From NCBI GenBank assembly GCA_034521755.1, contig JAXHMB010000003.1, forward strand, positions 372,001 to 436,000: a stretch of 64,000 nt of DNA. Direction: 5' to 3'. The position numbers and the translations under genes were made by a program. The DNA is from JAXHMB01 sp034521755 (GTDB taxonomy: Bacteria; Bacteroidota; Rhodothermia; Balneolales; Balneolaceae). The notes below the pieces were generated by a model. The model was given only the letters and a program-made list of their open reading frames with translations, was not told the origin of the DNA and searched no databases. Positions 36,342 to 46,204 of the stretch are shown here, one piece after another. Position 1 is the first letter of the stretch; each line of letters starts with the position of its first letter.

Positions 36342-37166
36342 TTACCCGAATCTACCGGTAATATAGTTTTGCGTACGATCTTTTTCAGGATTTGTAAATA
36401 TCTTTTGGGTGTCGCCATATTCTATCAGGCGACCCATATACAAGAAAGCCGTATTATCACTCACACGACCGGCCTGCTGCATGTTATGTGTTACAATAAC
36501 AATCGTATATTTTTGTTTAAGCTCGTTTATTAACTCTTCAATCTTTCCTGTCGAAATCGGATCAAGAGCAGAGGTTGGCTCGTCCATGAGCAGTACATCC
36601 GGCTTAACGGCAAGAGCACGAGCTATACACAAGCGCTGCTGCTGTCCGCCTGACAGTGACAGCGCCTGTTTGTTCAGATTATCCTTCACCTCATCGAACA
36701 AGGTGGCATCCTTAAGAGATTTGATTACACGCTCTTCAATAAAATCTTTGTCCTTGATTCCCTGAATGTGCAATCCATAGGCTACATTATCAAAAATGGA
36801 TTTTGGAAACGGATTCGGTTTCTGAAAGACCATCCCGATTTTTTTTCGTAGTTCTTCTACCTTTACGGATGGATCGTATATATCTTGATCGTTAAACAAG
36901 ATCTCACCATTCATTGTAAACCCGTCGATATAATCATTCATCCTGTTGAAAAGTCGCAGAAAAGTAGATTTTCCACAACCGGATGGACCAATAAATGCCG
37001 TGATTGAATGGTCTATAATATTCAGACTAATATTTTCTATGGCCTGAAAATCACCATAAAACACATCTATATTTTTTGCCCGAAGCTTATAATCAGTTGT
37101 ATCAGGATTAAGTTTAGGCTTTGTCTTTTCTTTGGTTGCTTTGGGATTTTGGGATTTTACGTCCAT
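36342..37166 (-). CDS. pstB: Phosphate ABC transporter ATP-binding protein
   Basis: ATPase of the high-affinity Pst phosphate importer. The 274 residues contain Walker A GPSGCGKST, the ABC signature LSGGQQQRLCIARAL, Walker B VLLMDEPTSALDP and the H-loop VTHNMQQ. A Lys/Pro/Thr-rich N-terminal extension of about 27 residues precedes the domain. The C-terminal FTNPEKDRTQNYITGRFG is the PstB signature end. It is 12 nt after pstA. Confidence 0.97.
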   Translation of the reverse strand: MDVKSQNPKATKEKTKPKLNPDTTDYKLRAKNIDVFYGDFQAIENISLNIIDHSITAFIGPSGCGKSTFLRLFNRMNDYIDGFTMNGEILFNDQDIYDPSVKVEELRKKIGMVFQKPNPFPKSIFDNVAYGLHIQGIKDKDFIEERVIKSLKDATLFDEVKDNLNKQALSLSGGQQQRLCIARALAVKPDVLLMDEPTSALDPISTGKIEELINELKQKYTIVIVTHNMQQAGRVSDNTAFLYMGRLIEYGDTQKIFTNPEKDRTQNYITGRFG

Positions 37167-37178
37167 AAGTAATGTTAT

Positions 37179-38036
37179 TTACCAATTCATTTTCTCTTGC
37201 CACTTGTTTCTCAAATATACTGCTATACCGTTCATCGCAAAGGTAATAAGCAATAATACAATAATAGCAGCTGCTGCATTAATTACAAATTCATGCTGGG
37301 GACGCGTAACCCAGTTGAAAATCTGTATAGGCAGTACTGTAAACTCATCCAATGGTCCACTGGGTGCAAAAGGTACGTAAGCCAGCGCACCCACCACAAT
37401 AAGTGGTGCCGTTTCTCCCACTGCCCTTGATAAAGCCAAAATCACCCCCGTTAAAATGCCCCCAAATGATGCCGGAAGCACCTGATTCCGTATCGTCTGC
37501 CATTTGGATGCACCCATTGCATTAGAAGCATCCTTGATAGAGCTTGGTACTGCCCGAATGGCTTCGCGCGTAGAAACAATAATAATAGGTAAAATAAGCA
37601 GGGCCAATGTGAGCGAACCTGCTAAAATGCTATTGCCCATTCTCATCATGCGCACAAAAATTTCCAGCCCCAACAAACCGTAAATAATGGATGGTACCCC
37701 GGCCAGGTTTGCAATATTAATTTCAAGGAAAGTTGCCAGCCTGCTTTTCTTCCCATATTCTTCCAGATAAATACCGGCTCCCACCCCCAGAGGAAATGAT
37801 ATAATCGTTGTAAATACCAGTATCCATACGGTACCGATCCACGCTGTATATATACCCGATTCTGCGGCAAAACGAGAGGGAAGACTAAGCAAAAAGTCAA
37901 TATCGAGACGCTGAACGCCCATATACACTACAAATCCCACAAATACAGCCAAAATGAGCAGGCAGGAAACGATTATACCGATTCCACAATATCTAAATCC
38001 TTTATCAAAGAGTCTGCTTTTTTGAGCGTTATTCAT
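37179..38036 (-). CDS. pstA: Phosphate ABC transporter permease PstA
   Basis: One of two membrane subunits of the Pst importer, 285 residues with six predicted helices. The cytoplasmic coupling loop SNAMGASKWQTIRNQVLPAS is the EAA motif that contacts PstB. Its start overlaps the end of pstC by 8 nt. The order pstC-pstA-pstB-phoU is the standard one. Confidence 0.95.
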   Translation of the reverse strand: MNNAQKSRLFDKGFRYCGIGIIVSCLLILAVFVGFVVYMGVQRLDIDFLLSLPSRFAAESGIYTAWIGTVWILVFTTIISFPLGVGAGIYLEEYGKKSRLATFLEINIANLAGVPSIIYGLLGLEIFVRMMRMGNSILAGSLTLALLILPIIIVSTREAIRAVPSSIKDASNAMGASKWQTIRNQVLPASFGGILTGVILALSRAVGETAPLIVVGALAYVPFAPSGPLDEFTVLPIQIFNWVTRPQHEFVINAAAAIIVLLLITFAMNGIAVYLRNKWQEKMNW

Positions 38037-38904
38037 ACTTTTCCTGATATCTTGATTTAATCCAATAACTGATATTGTTCAGGATAAATGTAAATACAAA
38101 AAGAGTGATACCGGCCGCAAAAATAGTTCTGTAGGCTGTAGATCCATGCGGTACATCTCCGAGGCTTACCTGCACAATGTAAGAGGTAATTGTTTGTATG
38201 GGTACGGTAGGATCAAACGAGAAACGAGGCTGCATACCGGCCGCTATAGCTACGATCATTGTTTCGCCTACCGCCCGGGACAGTGCCAGTATGGCCGAGA
38301 CTATAATACCGGATGAAGCTGCCGGAACCATCACTTTAAAAGCCGTTTGAAATTTTGTCGATCCCATACCAAAAGAAGCCTGCCGCAATGAATTGGGAAC
38401 AGCATTAAGCGCGTCTTCACTCAAAGAAGACACAAAAGGAATAATCATAATACCCATCACCAGACCCGGAGCCAGTGCATTAAATCCCGCGATGCCGGGA
38501 ATAAAAAGTTTTAAAAAAGGAGTGACAATCATCAGTGCAAAAAAACCATATACAACCGTGGGAACGACAGCCAGAATCTCTAACAGTGGTTTTAAAACAC
38601 GCCGCAGTTTACGATTCGCATACTCGTTGAGATACACAGCTACAATAATTCCAACCGGCAGAGCAACCGCAACAGCAATAATCGTGGTAAGAGCAGTACC
38701 TGAAAGAAGAGGCAAGATGCCATAGCTTTTATTTGTAAAGAGTGGCGTCCATTCTGTAGATGTAAAAAACTCTATGAAAGAAACTTCACCAAAAAAAGTA
38801 AAAGCTTCTACAGCCAGAATTAAAATAATCCCAATCGTGGTAAACACCGTAATTATAGCACATGCAGCTAATAACTTTTCAATTATCTTTTCCTTAATTC
38901 TCAT
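38029..38904 (-). CDS. pstC: Phosphate ABC transporter permease PstC
   Basis: The partner membrane subunit of PstA, 291 residues with six helices and the coupling loop SFGMGSTKFQTAFKVMVPAA. The periplasmic loop after the first helix (about 45-65) is typical of PstC. It lies 56 nt after pstS and overlaps pstA. No anomaly seen. Confidence 0.95.
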   Translation of the reverse strand: MRIKEKIIEKLLAACAIITVFTTIGIILILAVEAFTFFGEVSFIEFFTSTEWTPLFTNKSYGILPLLSGTALTTIIAVAVALPVGIIVAVYLNEYANRKLRRVLKPLLEILAVVPTVVYGFFALMIVTPFLKLFIPGIAGFNALAPGLVMGIMIIPFVSSLSEDALNAVPNSLRQASFGMGSTKFQTAFKVMVPAASSGIIVSAILALSRAVGETMIVAIAAGMQPRFSFDPTVPIQTITSYIVQVSLGDVPHGSTAYRTIFAAGITLFVFTFILNNISYWIKSRYQEKYE

Positions 38905-38960
38905 GCTATAAAGAGTATAAAAAAATCTGCCGCCTTTATATCAGCAGCAGATAATTAAAC

Positions 38961-39911
38961 CTATTCTGAAGTGGTAATAGTTGAATCTGATTGCGAATAG
39001 AACGCTTCAAATCGATTTTTTTGAATTTGATATATCGAATCAGGCATGGCTACATACCCTACTTCTCCGGCTACTTCCGAAGCTGTATCCAAATAAAAAT
39101 TCACAAACTTTTGAGGATTGGGACGTTGAGCAGCTTGTTTTGTAACGTAAATAAAAAGTGGACGAGATAATGGTGTGTAAATGTCATTGGCAACCGTCTC
39201 AACAGTAGGATAAACAGGCTCCTTATCACCATGTTTGATAGGTACTAGCTTTAATTTCTCGCTGTTCTCTTCATAATAGGCCAGCCCAAAAAAGCCCAGT
39301 GCATTTTTATCGGTACTTATTCCCTGAACCAACACATTATCGTCTTCACTGGCCGTAAAATCACCGCGGCTGGCACCGCTTTTACCTACAATAGCTTCCG
39401 TAAAATAATCAAATGTTCCTGACGCTGTCCCTGCTCCATATAAATTGAGCTGTCTGTCAGGCCATTCTTCACGGATATCATTCCAGTTGGTAATATTCCC
39501 TTGGGCTTCCGGTTCCCAAATTTTCTTAAGTTCTTCAACGGTTAAATAATCAACCCAGTCATTATCGGGATGCACCATAACCGATAACCCATCATAGGCA
39601 ACCTTTAGCCCAATATATTCAATGCCATTTTGTTGGGCTACTTCAGCTTCACTTTGCTGAATTTCTCGTGAGGCGTTGTTGATATCAATATCGCCACGAA
39701 TAAACTTTTGAAATCCTCCGCCGGTTCCCGAACGTCCTATCGTAACACGGACATTAGGAGCTTCAGTTCTATATTCTTCTGCGACAGCTTCCGTCAGCGG
39801 ATATACCGTACTGGACCCATCAATATTTACTTCGTTGGATGGACCGCCCGATTCACAGGAGGTTACAAAGGCTGCACATAGAATTGTCAGAGCTAAATAC
39901 TTTTTTATCAT
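38961..39911 (-). CDS. pstS: Phosphate-binding lipoprotein PstS
   Basis: Periplasmic substrate-binding protein that delivers phosphate to PstCA. The 316 residues begin with a lipoprotein signal (LTILCAAFVTSCES, Cys at about 19). Phosphate-contacting segments are IDGSSTVYPLTEA, RSGTGGGFQKF and GTASGTFDYF. It is the first gene of the operon pstS-C-A-B-phoU-porin, with about 220 nt of upstream region that must hold the operon promoter. Confidence 0.95.
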   Translation of the reverse strand: MIKKYLALTILCAAFVTSCESGGPSNEVNIDGSSTVYPLTEAVAEEYRTEAPNVRVTIGRSGTGGGFQKFIRGDIDINNASREIQQSEAEVAQQNGIEYIGLKVAYDGLSVMVHPDNDWVDYLTVEELKKIWEPEAQGNITNWNDIREEWPDRQLNLYGAGTASGTFDYFTEAIVGKSGASRGDFTASEDDNVLVQGISTDKNALGFFGLAYYEENSEKLKLVPIKHGDKEPVYPTVETVANDIYTPLSRPLFIYVTKQAAQRPNPQKFVNFYLDTASEVAGEVGYVAMPDSIYQIQKNRFEAFYSQSDSTITTSE

Positions 39912-39932
39912 TGTCTCAATTTTAAAATTAAA

Positions 39933-39947
39933 CTAATACGTGATTAG
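39933..39947. promoter_or_regulatory. Inverted repeat upstream of pstS, candidate regulator site
   Basis: CTAATACGTGATTAG forms a 5+5 bp dyad around a 5-nt centre, 22 nt upstream of the pstS start. It may be an operator or a chance AT-rich dyad. It is not a recognisable enteric-type pho box. Confidence 0.25.
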
Positions 39948-40133
39948 TGTGCTGATTTTTTAACGCCTAAATGTAGTAGAAAAATGGGACGCTAGTATTA
40001 ACTCAATATTAAGATTTGCCAAATATTATCTCTTCAAGATCACAGCCAGGAATTTTGATAGCTCTGTACTTTGAGGTCAACCTTGAAAATAAATAAAACA
40101 CATCTTAAGCCTATTTATTTACAAAACACAACT

Positions 40134-41961
40134 TTAGAATTTTTCAGGCCACCTGTAATACATCAATCCCCCTCCTGCTCCGCCAAGCAGCAGCTCAATA
40201 TTGCCATCACCATTGATGTCTGTGAAAGTGTGGTGTTGATAATGTTGGAACATCTAATAAACGTGGAAGAGATTCTAAAACAAATGAAGGCTTTTGTGGA
40301 GAGCCAGTGTTTCGATAAAAAAACAGTCCTTCATTTTGTGATCCTAAAAATAAATCAAGGTCGCCATCACCGTCTACATCATGCAGGACCGGAGCACTTC
40401 TGTGCTTTACCTGTACATTGGGAAAAGCTTTTTCCTGAAACACAAAATCAGGCTCTTTTGAGCTTCCTTCATTCCTGAGGTAGAAAATAGCACCACCCGA
40501 TTCCCCAACGACTAAATCCAAATCCCCATCATTATCCAGATCGCCAAGAGCCGGGGCACTGTTGCTAACCCGATTTAATGCAACAAAAGAAGAATTTACT
40601 TTTTCAAAACCATCTCCTGTATTTTTATAATAGGCAATGCGTCCTTTCCAGGTGCCCAGCAACAAATCATCCAGGCCATCACCATTGAGATCGCCCAGTG
40701 CCAGTGCATAATGATAAGCTTCCGGTAAATCTAACGGCTTTCTTTTATGAAACGAGGTTTCTCCCTTCACAGTTTGATTTTCAAAGCGATAAACACGAGA
40801 AGTATTTTGCTCGAGCGGATCAATCTTATTGGCCAATAGCAGATCGATATCTCCGTCTCCATCCAAATCACCGCTTGCCGGGTGCGATTCATTACCTACA
40901 TCAATCATATTAAGAAACTGGCGCGTTCTCAGGTTGAAGTTACCTTCATCGCCCTGTTCATAAAAGTAAAAATTTTCTGCAATGGTATTGCTGGCATTGT
41001 AGGCGCCACCCAAAACTCCTACAAACAGATCAATGTCACCATCTTGCTCCCAATCGGTAAAAGCCGGAGCATTATATCCGCTGGATTGCATTGGACTGGA
41101 CAAAGGAAAGGGTTTGGGTTCTCCCTGAAGTTCCGGATTACTGCATGAACCTTCGTTTTCAATGAGCAATAAACCCGGCTCAAAAAAGTCACCCCAAAAA
41201 AGATCCTGATCGTTATCCTTATCAATATCATAAAAAGCCAGCGTATTGGCCCCGTGCATAGTGCCAAACTGTTTTACGATAGAGATTCCTTCAAACTCCT
41301 CGCTAACCAGCTTAAACCGGGGAATACCACGACTATCACGCCCCGTTGATTCATAACGTGTGACCGTGCCATCAAGACGGCCTACAAACAGATCAAGCTT
41401 CTTATCGCAATCAATATCCGTGACGTTTGGGATATTCTGCCGATCTGAAAAGAGAGGCGCTCCATCTACATCTTTAAGTGAATCTGCCGCAAGGACAAAC
41501 TCAGGATTGCTGCCGGTTCCTTCATTACGATAATATCGGATATAACTGTAGGGTTGTTCGGCAAGCAAGTCCATATCGCCATCCTGATCCATATCGGCAA
41601 AGCGAAACCATTCACCGATATCAAGATTTTGAAATTTATCGGTTTGCCACTCTAATGGAGATTCTGAATCAGGTGACGTGTTCTCAAAAAATATAAGCTC
41701 GTTCGAATTCTCCTGTACAAAAAGATCCGAATCACCATCACTGTCAATATCAACAAACTGGGGACGAGGCGTGTTAAATCCACCCAAAAAAGGATGATCA
41801 ATCTCGGTCCCTTCCTCATCAAATACCGAAAAAGGGTTGATAATGCGCTTTATTTCCTGAGATCCGGAGGCTTGGTCATTAACTGCTTTTTGTGCTGTGG
41901 TACAGCCCGCAATAACTATGAAGGCTATTAGAAAAGAACTGGTTAAAAAACGGTAAAACAT
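40134..41961 (-). pseudogene. FG-GAP/VCBS repeat lipoprotein, frameshifted near the C-terminus
   Basis: A large secreted protein of about 609 residues. ATG at 41961 gives a lipoprotein signal (FLIAFIVIAGCTTA), preferred over the 42045 start. Calcium-binding-type repeats recur, for example DIDSDGDSDLFV, DLDGDGDIDLLL, DLNGDGLDDLLLG and DVDGDGDLDLFLG. The main frame ends at 40207 in HFHRHQW, but removing one base near 40227 yields TFTDINGDGNIELLLGGAGG and a natural stop at 40134. This is one single-base insertion, and the last repeat is otherwise intact. It probably forms an integrin-like beta-propeller on the cell surface. Confidence 0.82.
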
Positions 41962-41980
41962 GATCAATTTTTGTGACTGG

Positions 41981-43051
41981 TTACCATGCGTTTGTACCAA
42001 GTCCGGTGGGATATGCGCCGACCTCAATAATCTTTTCAATTTCACGCGTCTCGGTATTGATGACGGCTACTGTACCATTAGACGATGCGCCGTATGTACC
42101 ATTTCGGTTATTGTTTGAGATATATAGGTACCTTCCATCAGCAGAAAGTGCGCTTCCATGCGGCTGAGCCAGCCCTTCACCTTCTATCACAGCATCAACT
42201 GTTTGAGATTCCATATTAAGCACGGTAACTGTATGAGCTTCTTTATTACCGAAATACACATATTTGCCATCAGGCGAAAATACCGGGTGCCAGGGCTGGG
42301 CATTAACATCAATAGATTTCGTAACTTTGGGAGAAGCAGGATCGCTGATATCCATAATCAGGGCCTTGCCGGTTACCTGTCCTGTAGCTACCATGGTCTG
42401 GCCATCGGGTGAGATGGCAAAATCTACAAAAACATGGGTGGCTCCTCCATATCTTGTCAGTTCTGTTTCGCCTGTTTCGTTATTCAACGACAAAATTTGA
42501 TTTGTTGCCAAGCTTGCTATAAAGGTCCATTCCCCGGATGGAGTCGTTGCAATAGCATGTGGACGAGCAAAAAAAGTAGAAATCTCCTGCTCCGTTTTCA
42601 TCTCTGTGCGGTTAATCAATCCCAGGCTTTGAGGAGGATTCACCGCACTCATAGACCGGCCAACAAGCAATGTGTTTTTTGCAGGATGCAAGTTTAACAA
42701 ACCGGGAACCTCCATTTGGGCTTGGCCCACCAGTTCATTATCACGATTGAATTTTAATACGCGATTTTCACCGATAAGAGTAACGTACCAGTGCGAGCCA
42801 TCCGGTTCTGCAATAATATGGTGTGGCTTGGCATTCGCAGAGAATCCAAGCTCTTTCAGGTCAACATTTGCTGTTATCTCATTGGTTTTCACATCGATGA
42901 CCGTCACTGTTGCTTCACCCTGATTGCAGACATAAATACGCTGCCCATGCTCTGTCTGACTTTGCTGACCCAATGACACCGAAAGTCCAACAAGTAAAAT
43001 AAATACAGCAGTTAAAGCCGATCGGAAAAATGTAGTTAGAAAATGTAGCAT
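41981..43051 (-). CDS. Secreted YVTN/YncE-like beta-propeller protein
   Basis: About 356 residues from ATG 43051, which gives a signal peptide (TAVFILLVGLSVSLGQQ); the frame opens earlier at 43105. Repeats of the surface-layer/YVTN type follow, such as IYVCNQGEATVTVIDVKTNE, KYVYFGNKEAHTVTVLNME and RYLYISNNNRNGTYGASSNG. They fold as a seven-bladed propeller, often exported with unknown ligands. It lies 19 nt before the FG-GAP lipoprotein gene on the same strand, so the pair is probably co-transcribed. Confidence 0.88.
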   Translation of the reverse strand: MLHFLTTFFRSALTAVFILLVGLSVSLGQQSQTEHGQRIYVCNQGEATVTVIDVKTNEITANVDLKELGFSANAKPHHIIAEPDGSHWYVTLIGENRVLKFNRDNELVGQAQMEVPGLLNLHPAKNTLLVGRSMSAVNPPQSLGLINRTEMKTEQEISTFFARPHAIATTPSGEWTFIASLATNQILSLNNETGETELTRYGGATHVFVDFAISPDGQTMVATGQVTGKALIMDISDPASPKVTKSIDVNAQPWHPVFSPDGKYVYFGNKEAHTVTVLNMESQTVDAVIEGEGLAQPHGSALSADGRYLYISNNNRNGTYGASSNGTVAVINTETREIEKIIEVGAYPTGLGTNAW

Positions 43052-43150
43052 ACGTGTAAGGTTTGAGTCAAAAACTACTAATGAATAGCAAAGAATCATG
43101 AACAACTGCCCGCATATAATAACGCAGGCAGCTATCCAGGATTATAGTTA

Positions 43151-45568
43151 TTAATCGTTCTTCACATCTAGTACAAACAATCCCTCAGACCCACTGGTCA
43201 TAATAACAACACCACTTTCAAAGAATGGATAATTACTCCAAGTCCCTGCGAAACCGGGTGTGTCCTCTCCAAAAGGTTCAGTATCAAAGAAACCCATTTT
43301 CTCCGGTTCAACAGGATTGCTTACATCAACAACCTGAAGTCCGCTCACATAATTGGACTGATACATGGTATTGCCCTTGATATACAAGTTGTGATCGGAT
43401 GAAGCATTGTCAAAGAAATATTCGCGAGCAAACTGTGGGTTGTCCAGGTCAGACACATCCCAAATGAGAGTTCTGGTGCTGTCTACATTACCGGTTAACT
43501 CGTCCAGCTCATCATTCGATATAAAATACTTGTGGTCTTTTGTCAGCCAGCCCTGATGTACATATCCATAATCCGGATACGACATCGTGGAAAGAGCCTG
43601 TGGATTTTCCTTGTCCTCTACATTGGCAATGCTTATAGCCGTTTCATTGGCACCAAAGCAAACTTCATCACCCTGATGATCTTCATCCGGTCCATTGTAA
43701 ATAACACACTGGGCATCATGCGTATATCCTGTGCCGCTTCTACCTGTTGAAGGATCTGAAAAACAGCCGGCAAAAGTTGGATTTGCCGGATCCTGAATAT
43801 TCACCATATGCAAACCTCCGCCGCAGGTTTGTCCGCCGCCACTGCTGCCTACAACAAATGCGTAACCTGTTTCCGTGTTAATCACCACGTTATGCGCACT
43901 GTGGATATTATCGTAATGAGCTACCTGCTCCAGTTCCAGAGGCTGCCCATCAAACTCACGGAGATCGGTAAGGTCTACAACCTGCATGCCGTGTTGACCG
44001 GCATTGTCAGAAACTACATAAACATGGTTTTTGTACACCTTCATATCTCTCCAAACACTTGCGCGAGCACTTTCAGGCTTTTGTAAATTAGCTACATAAA
44101 CAGGATTTGTGGGATTACTGATATCTACAAATGAAGTTCCATCCATACGACCTACGATAGCATATTCTTTACCGGTCTGTGGATCAGTCCAGCCCCAAAT
44201 ATCATTAAGATTGACACCCCGCGGACCACCAATAGCCTGAATGGGCATAAAAGAAAGAAGGTCAACATTACTGCATCCAAAATAAGAAGCTTTCCCATCA
44301 GAGCATTCAACTTTATTTCCTGTGATAGGCTCGAGTACGGATGTTCCTTTACCGATTACCGTGGTTTGAACAGTCCACATACCATCAGCAGTTCCTCTTT
44401 CCATAATGGCCGCTGTTCCTGCTCGATAATCAGCACCTACAAGCCCAACCACAGCAACCTCATCATTTACTGCTATGGTACCGGCGAACTGATCGCCATT
44501 TTCTCGTTCAGGTCCATCTACTTTAGAAACACCGGTCCAGCCCTGGCCGCTACTGTGTTTCTCAAACTGATAAAGTGCTCCTTTTCGGCCATCAGCACCG
44601 GGTGCTCCTATCCATGCTCCTGATTCTACCAATGCTATAGATGAACCAAAACTATAACGCGGCGCACTGTCATAAGCAACAAGGCTTCCGATTGAAGACC
44701 AGTTGCCGGTCTCTGAATCTTTCTGATAAACGAATACAATTCCTGATCCTGCCGCATGCCGGGGAGCGCCAATAAGCAGCTGATTATCGGTCAATGCCAT
44801 AGCTGTACCGAATTGTGCATTTTGATCAAGTCGGTCACTGCTCAACGCAGCATTACTGGTCCATGCTCCATTCTCATTGTTATAAAGATAAACAGCTCCT
44901 CCCTGCTCTTTCGGAGCACCCACCAAAAGGTCCGTTCCATTAAATGCCAAAGAAGAACCAAAAGCTAACCCTTTTGTAGTGTCGGGATTGGCAATTCGAG
45001 CCTGCTGCGACCAACCATTATCTCCGCGCTTAAACACATAAACAGCACCAACTTCGTCCTGTTCTTCGGGCGCTCCTACAAATGCCCAGTTGCCATGCAG
45101 CTTTACGCTTGCACCAAAATCAATTCCGGACTCACCATCCGATAAATTCAGGGAAACTGTTTGGCCCCACGAGCCATCATCTCCTTTCTCAAAGACAAAA
45201 GCTGCTCCGCTACCGTCTTCTATATTTGGGGCACCGATCAATATCCGGTTTCCGTCAGCTGATAAAGAAGATCCAAACCCATCTCCTACTTCCCCGTTGG
45301 AAGCAGATAGATGAAGCTGCTGAGACCATCCGTCAGCAGATTTACTATAAAGATATACCATACCCGGTTGATGGGCATTTTGTGATTCACCAATAAAAAT
45401 AGATCCATCAGCAACTTCGACAGCACGGGCAAATCCCCGCATATTTTCGAAACTGCCGGAGGATGTTGTCTGAGCTATCACTGAATTGAAACTAAAAGAT
45501 AACAGAAGTCCGAGGAAGGTTAGAACAAGTCGTTGCATAAGAGTTTTGTTGGGTTGATTGTTTTTCAT
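43151..45568 (-). CDS. Secreted choice-of-anchor B protein with FG-GAP and LVIVD repeats
   Basis: An 805-residue exported protein with a signal peptide (LVLTFLGLLLSFSFNSVIAQ). The first 420 residues hold FG-GAP-type repeats (for example LSADGNRILIGAPNIEDGSG). The rest is the choice-of-anchor B region with LVIVD-like strands, including GWTDPQTGKEYAIVGRMDG, HSAHNVVINTETGYAFVVG and a Cys-containing loop. Family members are surface or secreted proteins of marine bacteria. It is 99 nt before the YVTN gene; the three genes 40134-45568 form a co-oriented surface protein cluster. Confidence 0.88.
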   Translation of the reverse strand: MKNNQPNKTLMQRLVLTFLGLLLSFSFNSVIAQTTSSGSFENMRGFARAVEVADGSIFIGESQNAHQPGMVYLYSKSADGWSQQLHLSASNGEVGDGFGSSLSADGNRILIGAPNIEDGSGAAFVFEKGDDGSWGQTVSLNLSDGESGIDFGASVKLHGNWAFVGAPEEQDEVGAVYVFKRGDNGWSQQARIANPDTTKGLAFGSSLAFNGTDLLVGAPKEQGGAVYLYNNENGAWTSNAALSSDRLDQNAQFGTAMALTDNQLLIGAPRHAAGSGIVFVYQKDSETGNWSSIGSLVAYDSAPRYSFGSSIALVESGAWIGAPGADGRKGALYQFEKHSSGQGWTGVSKVDGPERENGDQFAGTIAVNDEVAVVGLVGADYRAGTAAIMERGTADGMWTVQTTVIGKGTSVLEPITGNKVECSDGKASYFGCSNVDLLSFMPIQAIGGPRGVNLNDIWGWTDPQTGKEYAIVGRMDGTSFVDISNPTNPVYVANLQKPESARASVWRDMKVYKNHVYVVSDNAGQHGMQVVDLTDLREFDGQPLELEQVAHYDNIHSAHNVVINTETGYAFVVGSSGGGQTCGGGLHMVNIQDPANPTFAGCFSDPSTGRSGTGYTHDAQCVIYNGPDEDHQGDEVCFGANETAISIANVEDKENPQALSTMSYPDYGYVHQGWLTKDHKYFISNDELDELTGNVDSTRTLIWDVSDLDNPQFAREYFFDNASSDHNLYIKGNTMYQSNYVSGLQVVDVSNPVEPEKMGFFDTEPFGEDTPGFAGTWSNYPFFESGVVIMTSGSEGLFVLDVKND

Positions 45569-45704
45569 AGCATTAATGAACGATCATAATCATTAAAAAT
45601 TGAGTAAGAAGCAAAATCAGCATAACCTTTTAAAATACTTTATAAGCCGATTTTCAGCTTATGCAGAATAACACTTTGCGTTATTAACCATTACAGGATT
45701 TACA

Positions 45705-46151
45705 ATGACAACAAATTACACCACTCCATCCCAAACACACATTGGGCATATCCATTTAAAAGTTTCAGACTTTGACCGTGCTCTTGGATTTTACCGAGAC
45801 CTGTTGGGCTTTGAGCTCACCACGATGTATGGAAATCAGGCTTCTTTTCTCTCAGCAGGTGGTTATCATCACCATATTGGGCTGAATACCTGGCACAGCA
45901 AAGGCGGTGATCCCGCACCAAAAAGCAGTCCCGGACTTTATCACACCGCCATATTATACCCTACCCGGAAAGACCTTGCTGAAATATATGACCGCCTTCG
46001 AAAGAACAATTATCCTATCACCGGGGCCAGCGACCATGGTGTTTCTGAAGCTATTTATTTGGATGATCCGGACGGAAATGGCGTAGAATTATATCGCGAC
46101 CGCCCAAAGGAAGAGTGGAATTATCGGTCCGATGGGTCCATAGAAAGGTGA
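45705..46151 (+). CDS. VOC family dioxygenase/glyoxalase-like protein (CatE-like)
   Basis: A 148-residue single VOC module with IGHIHLKVSDFDRALGFYRD, the metal-ligand strand GGYHHHIGLNTW and the last strand DPDGNGVELYRDRP, giving two His and one Glu as putative metal ligands. Similar to CatE-type extradiol dioxygenase halves and other VOC proteins; no substrate can be set. It has an independent promoter region (45569-45704) and converges with hsdR across 53 nt. Confidence 0.85.
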   Translation: MTTNYTTPSQTHIGHIHLKVSDFDRALGFYRDLLGFELTTMYGNQASFLSAGGYHHHIGLNTWHSKGGDPAPKSSPGLYHTAILYPTRKDLAEIYDRLRKNNYPITGASDHGVSEAIYLDDPDGNGVELYRDRPKEEWNYRSDGSIER

Positions 46152-46204
46152 CCCGGCCTTTAGATTTGGAAGATTTGTTGCAAGAGTTAAAATAGTAACC
46201 TCTA

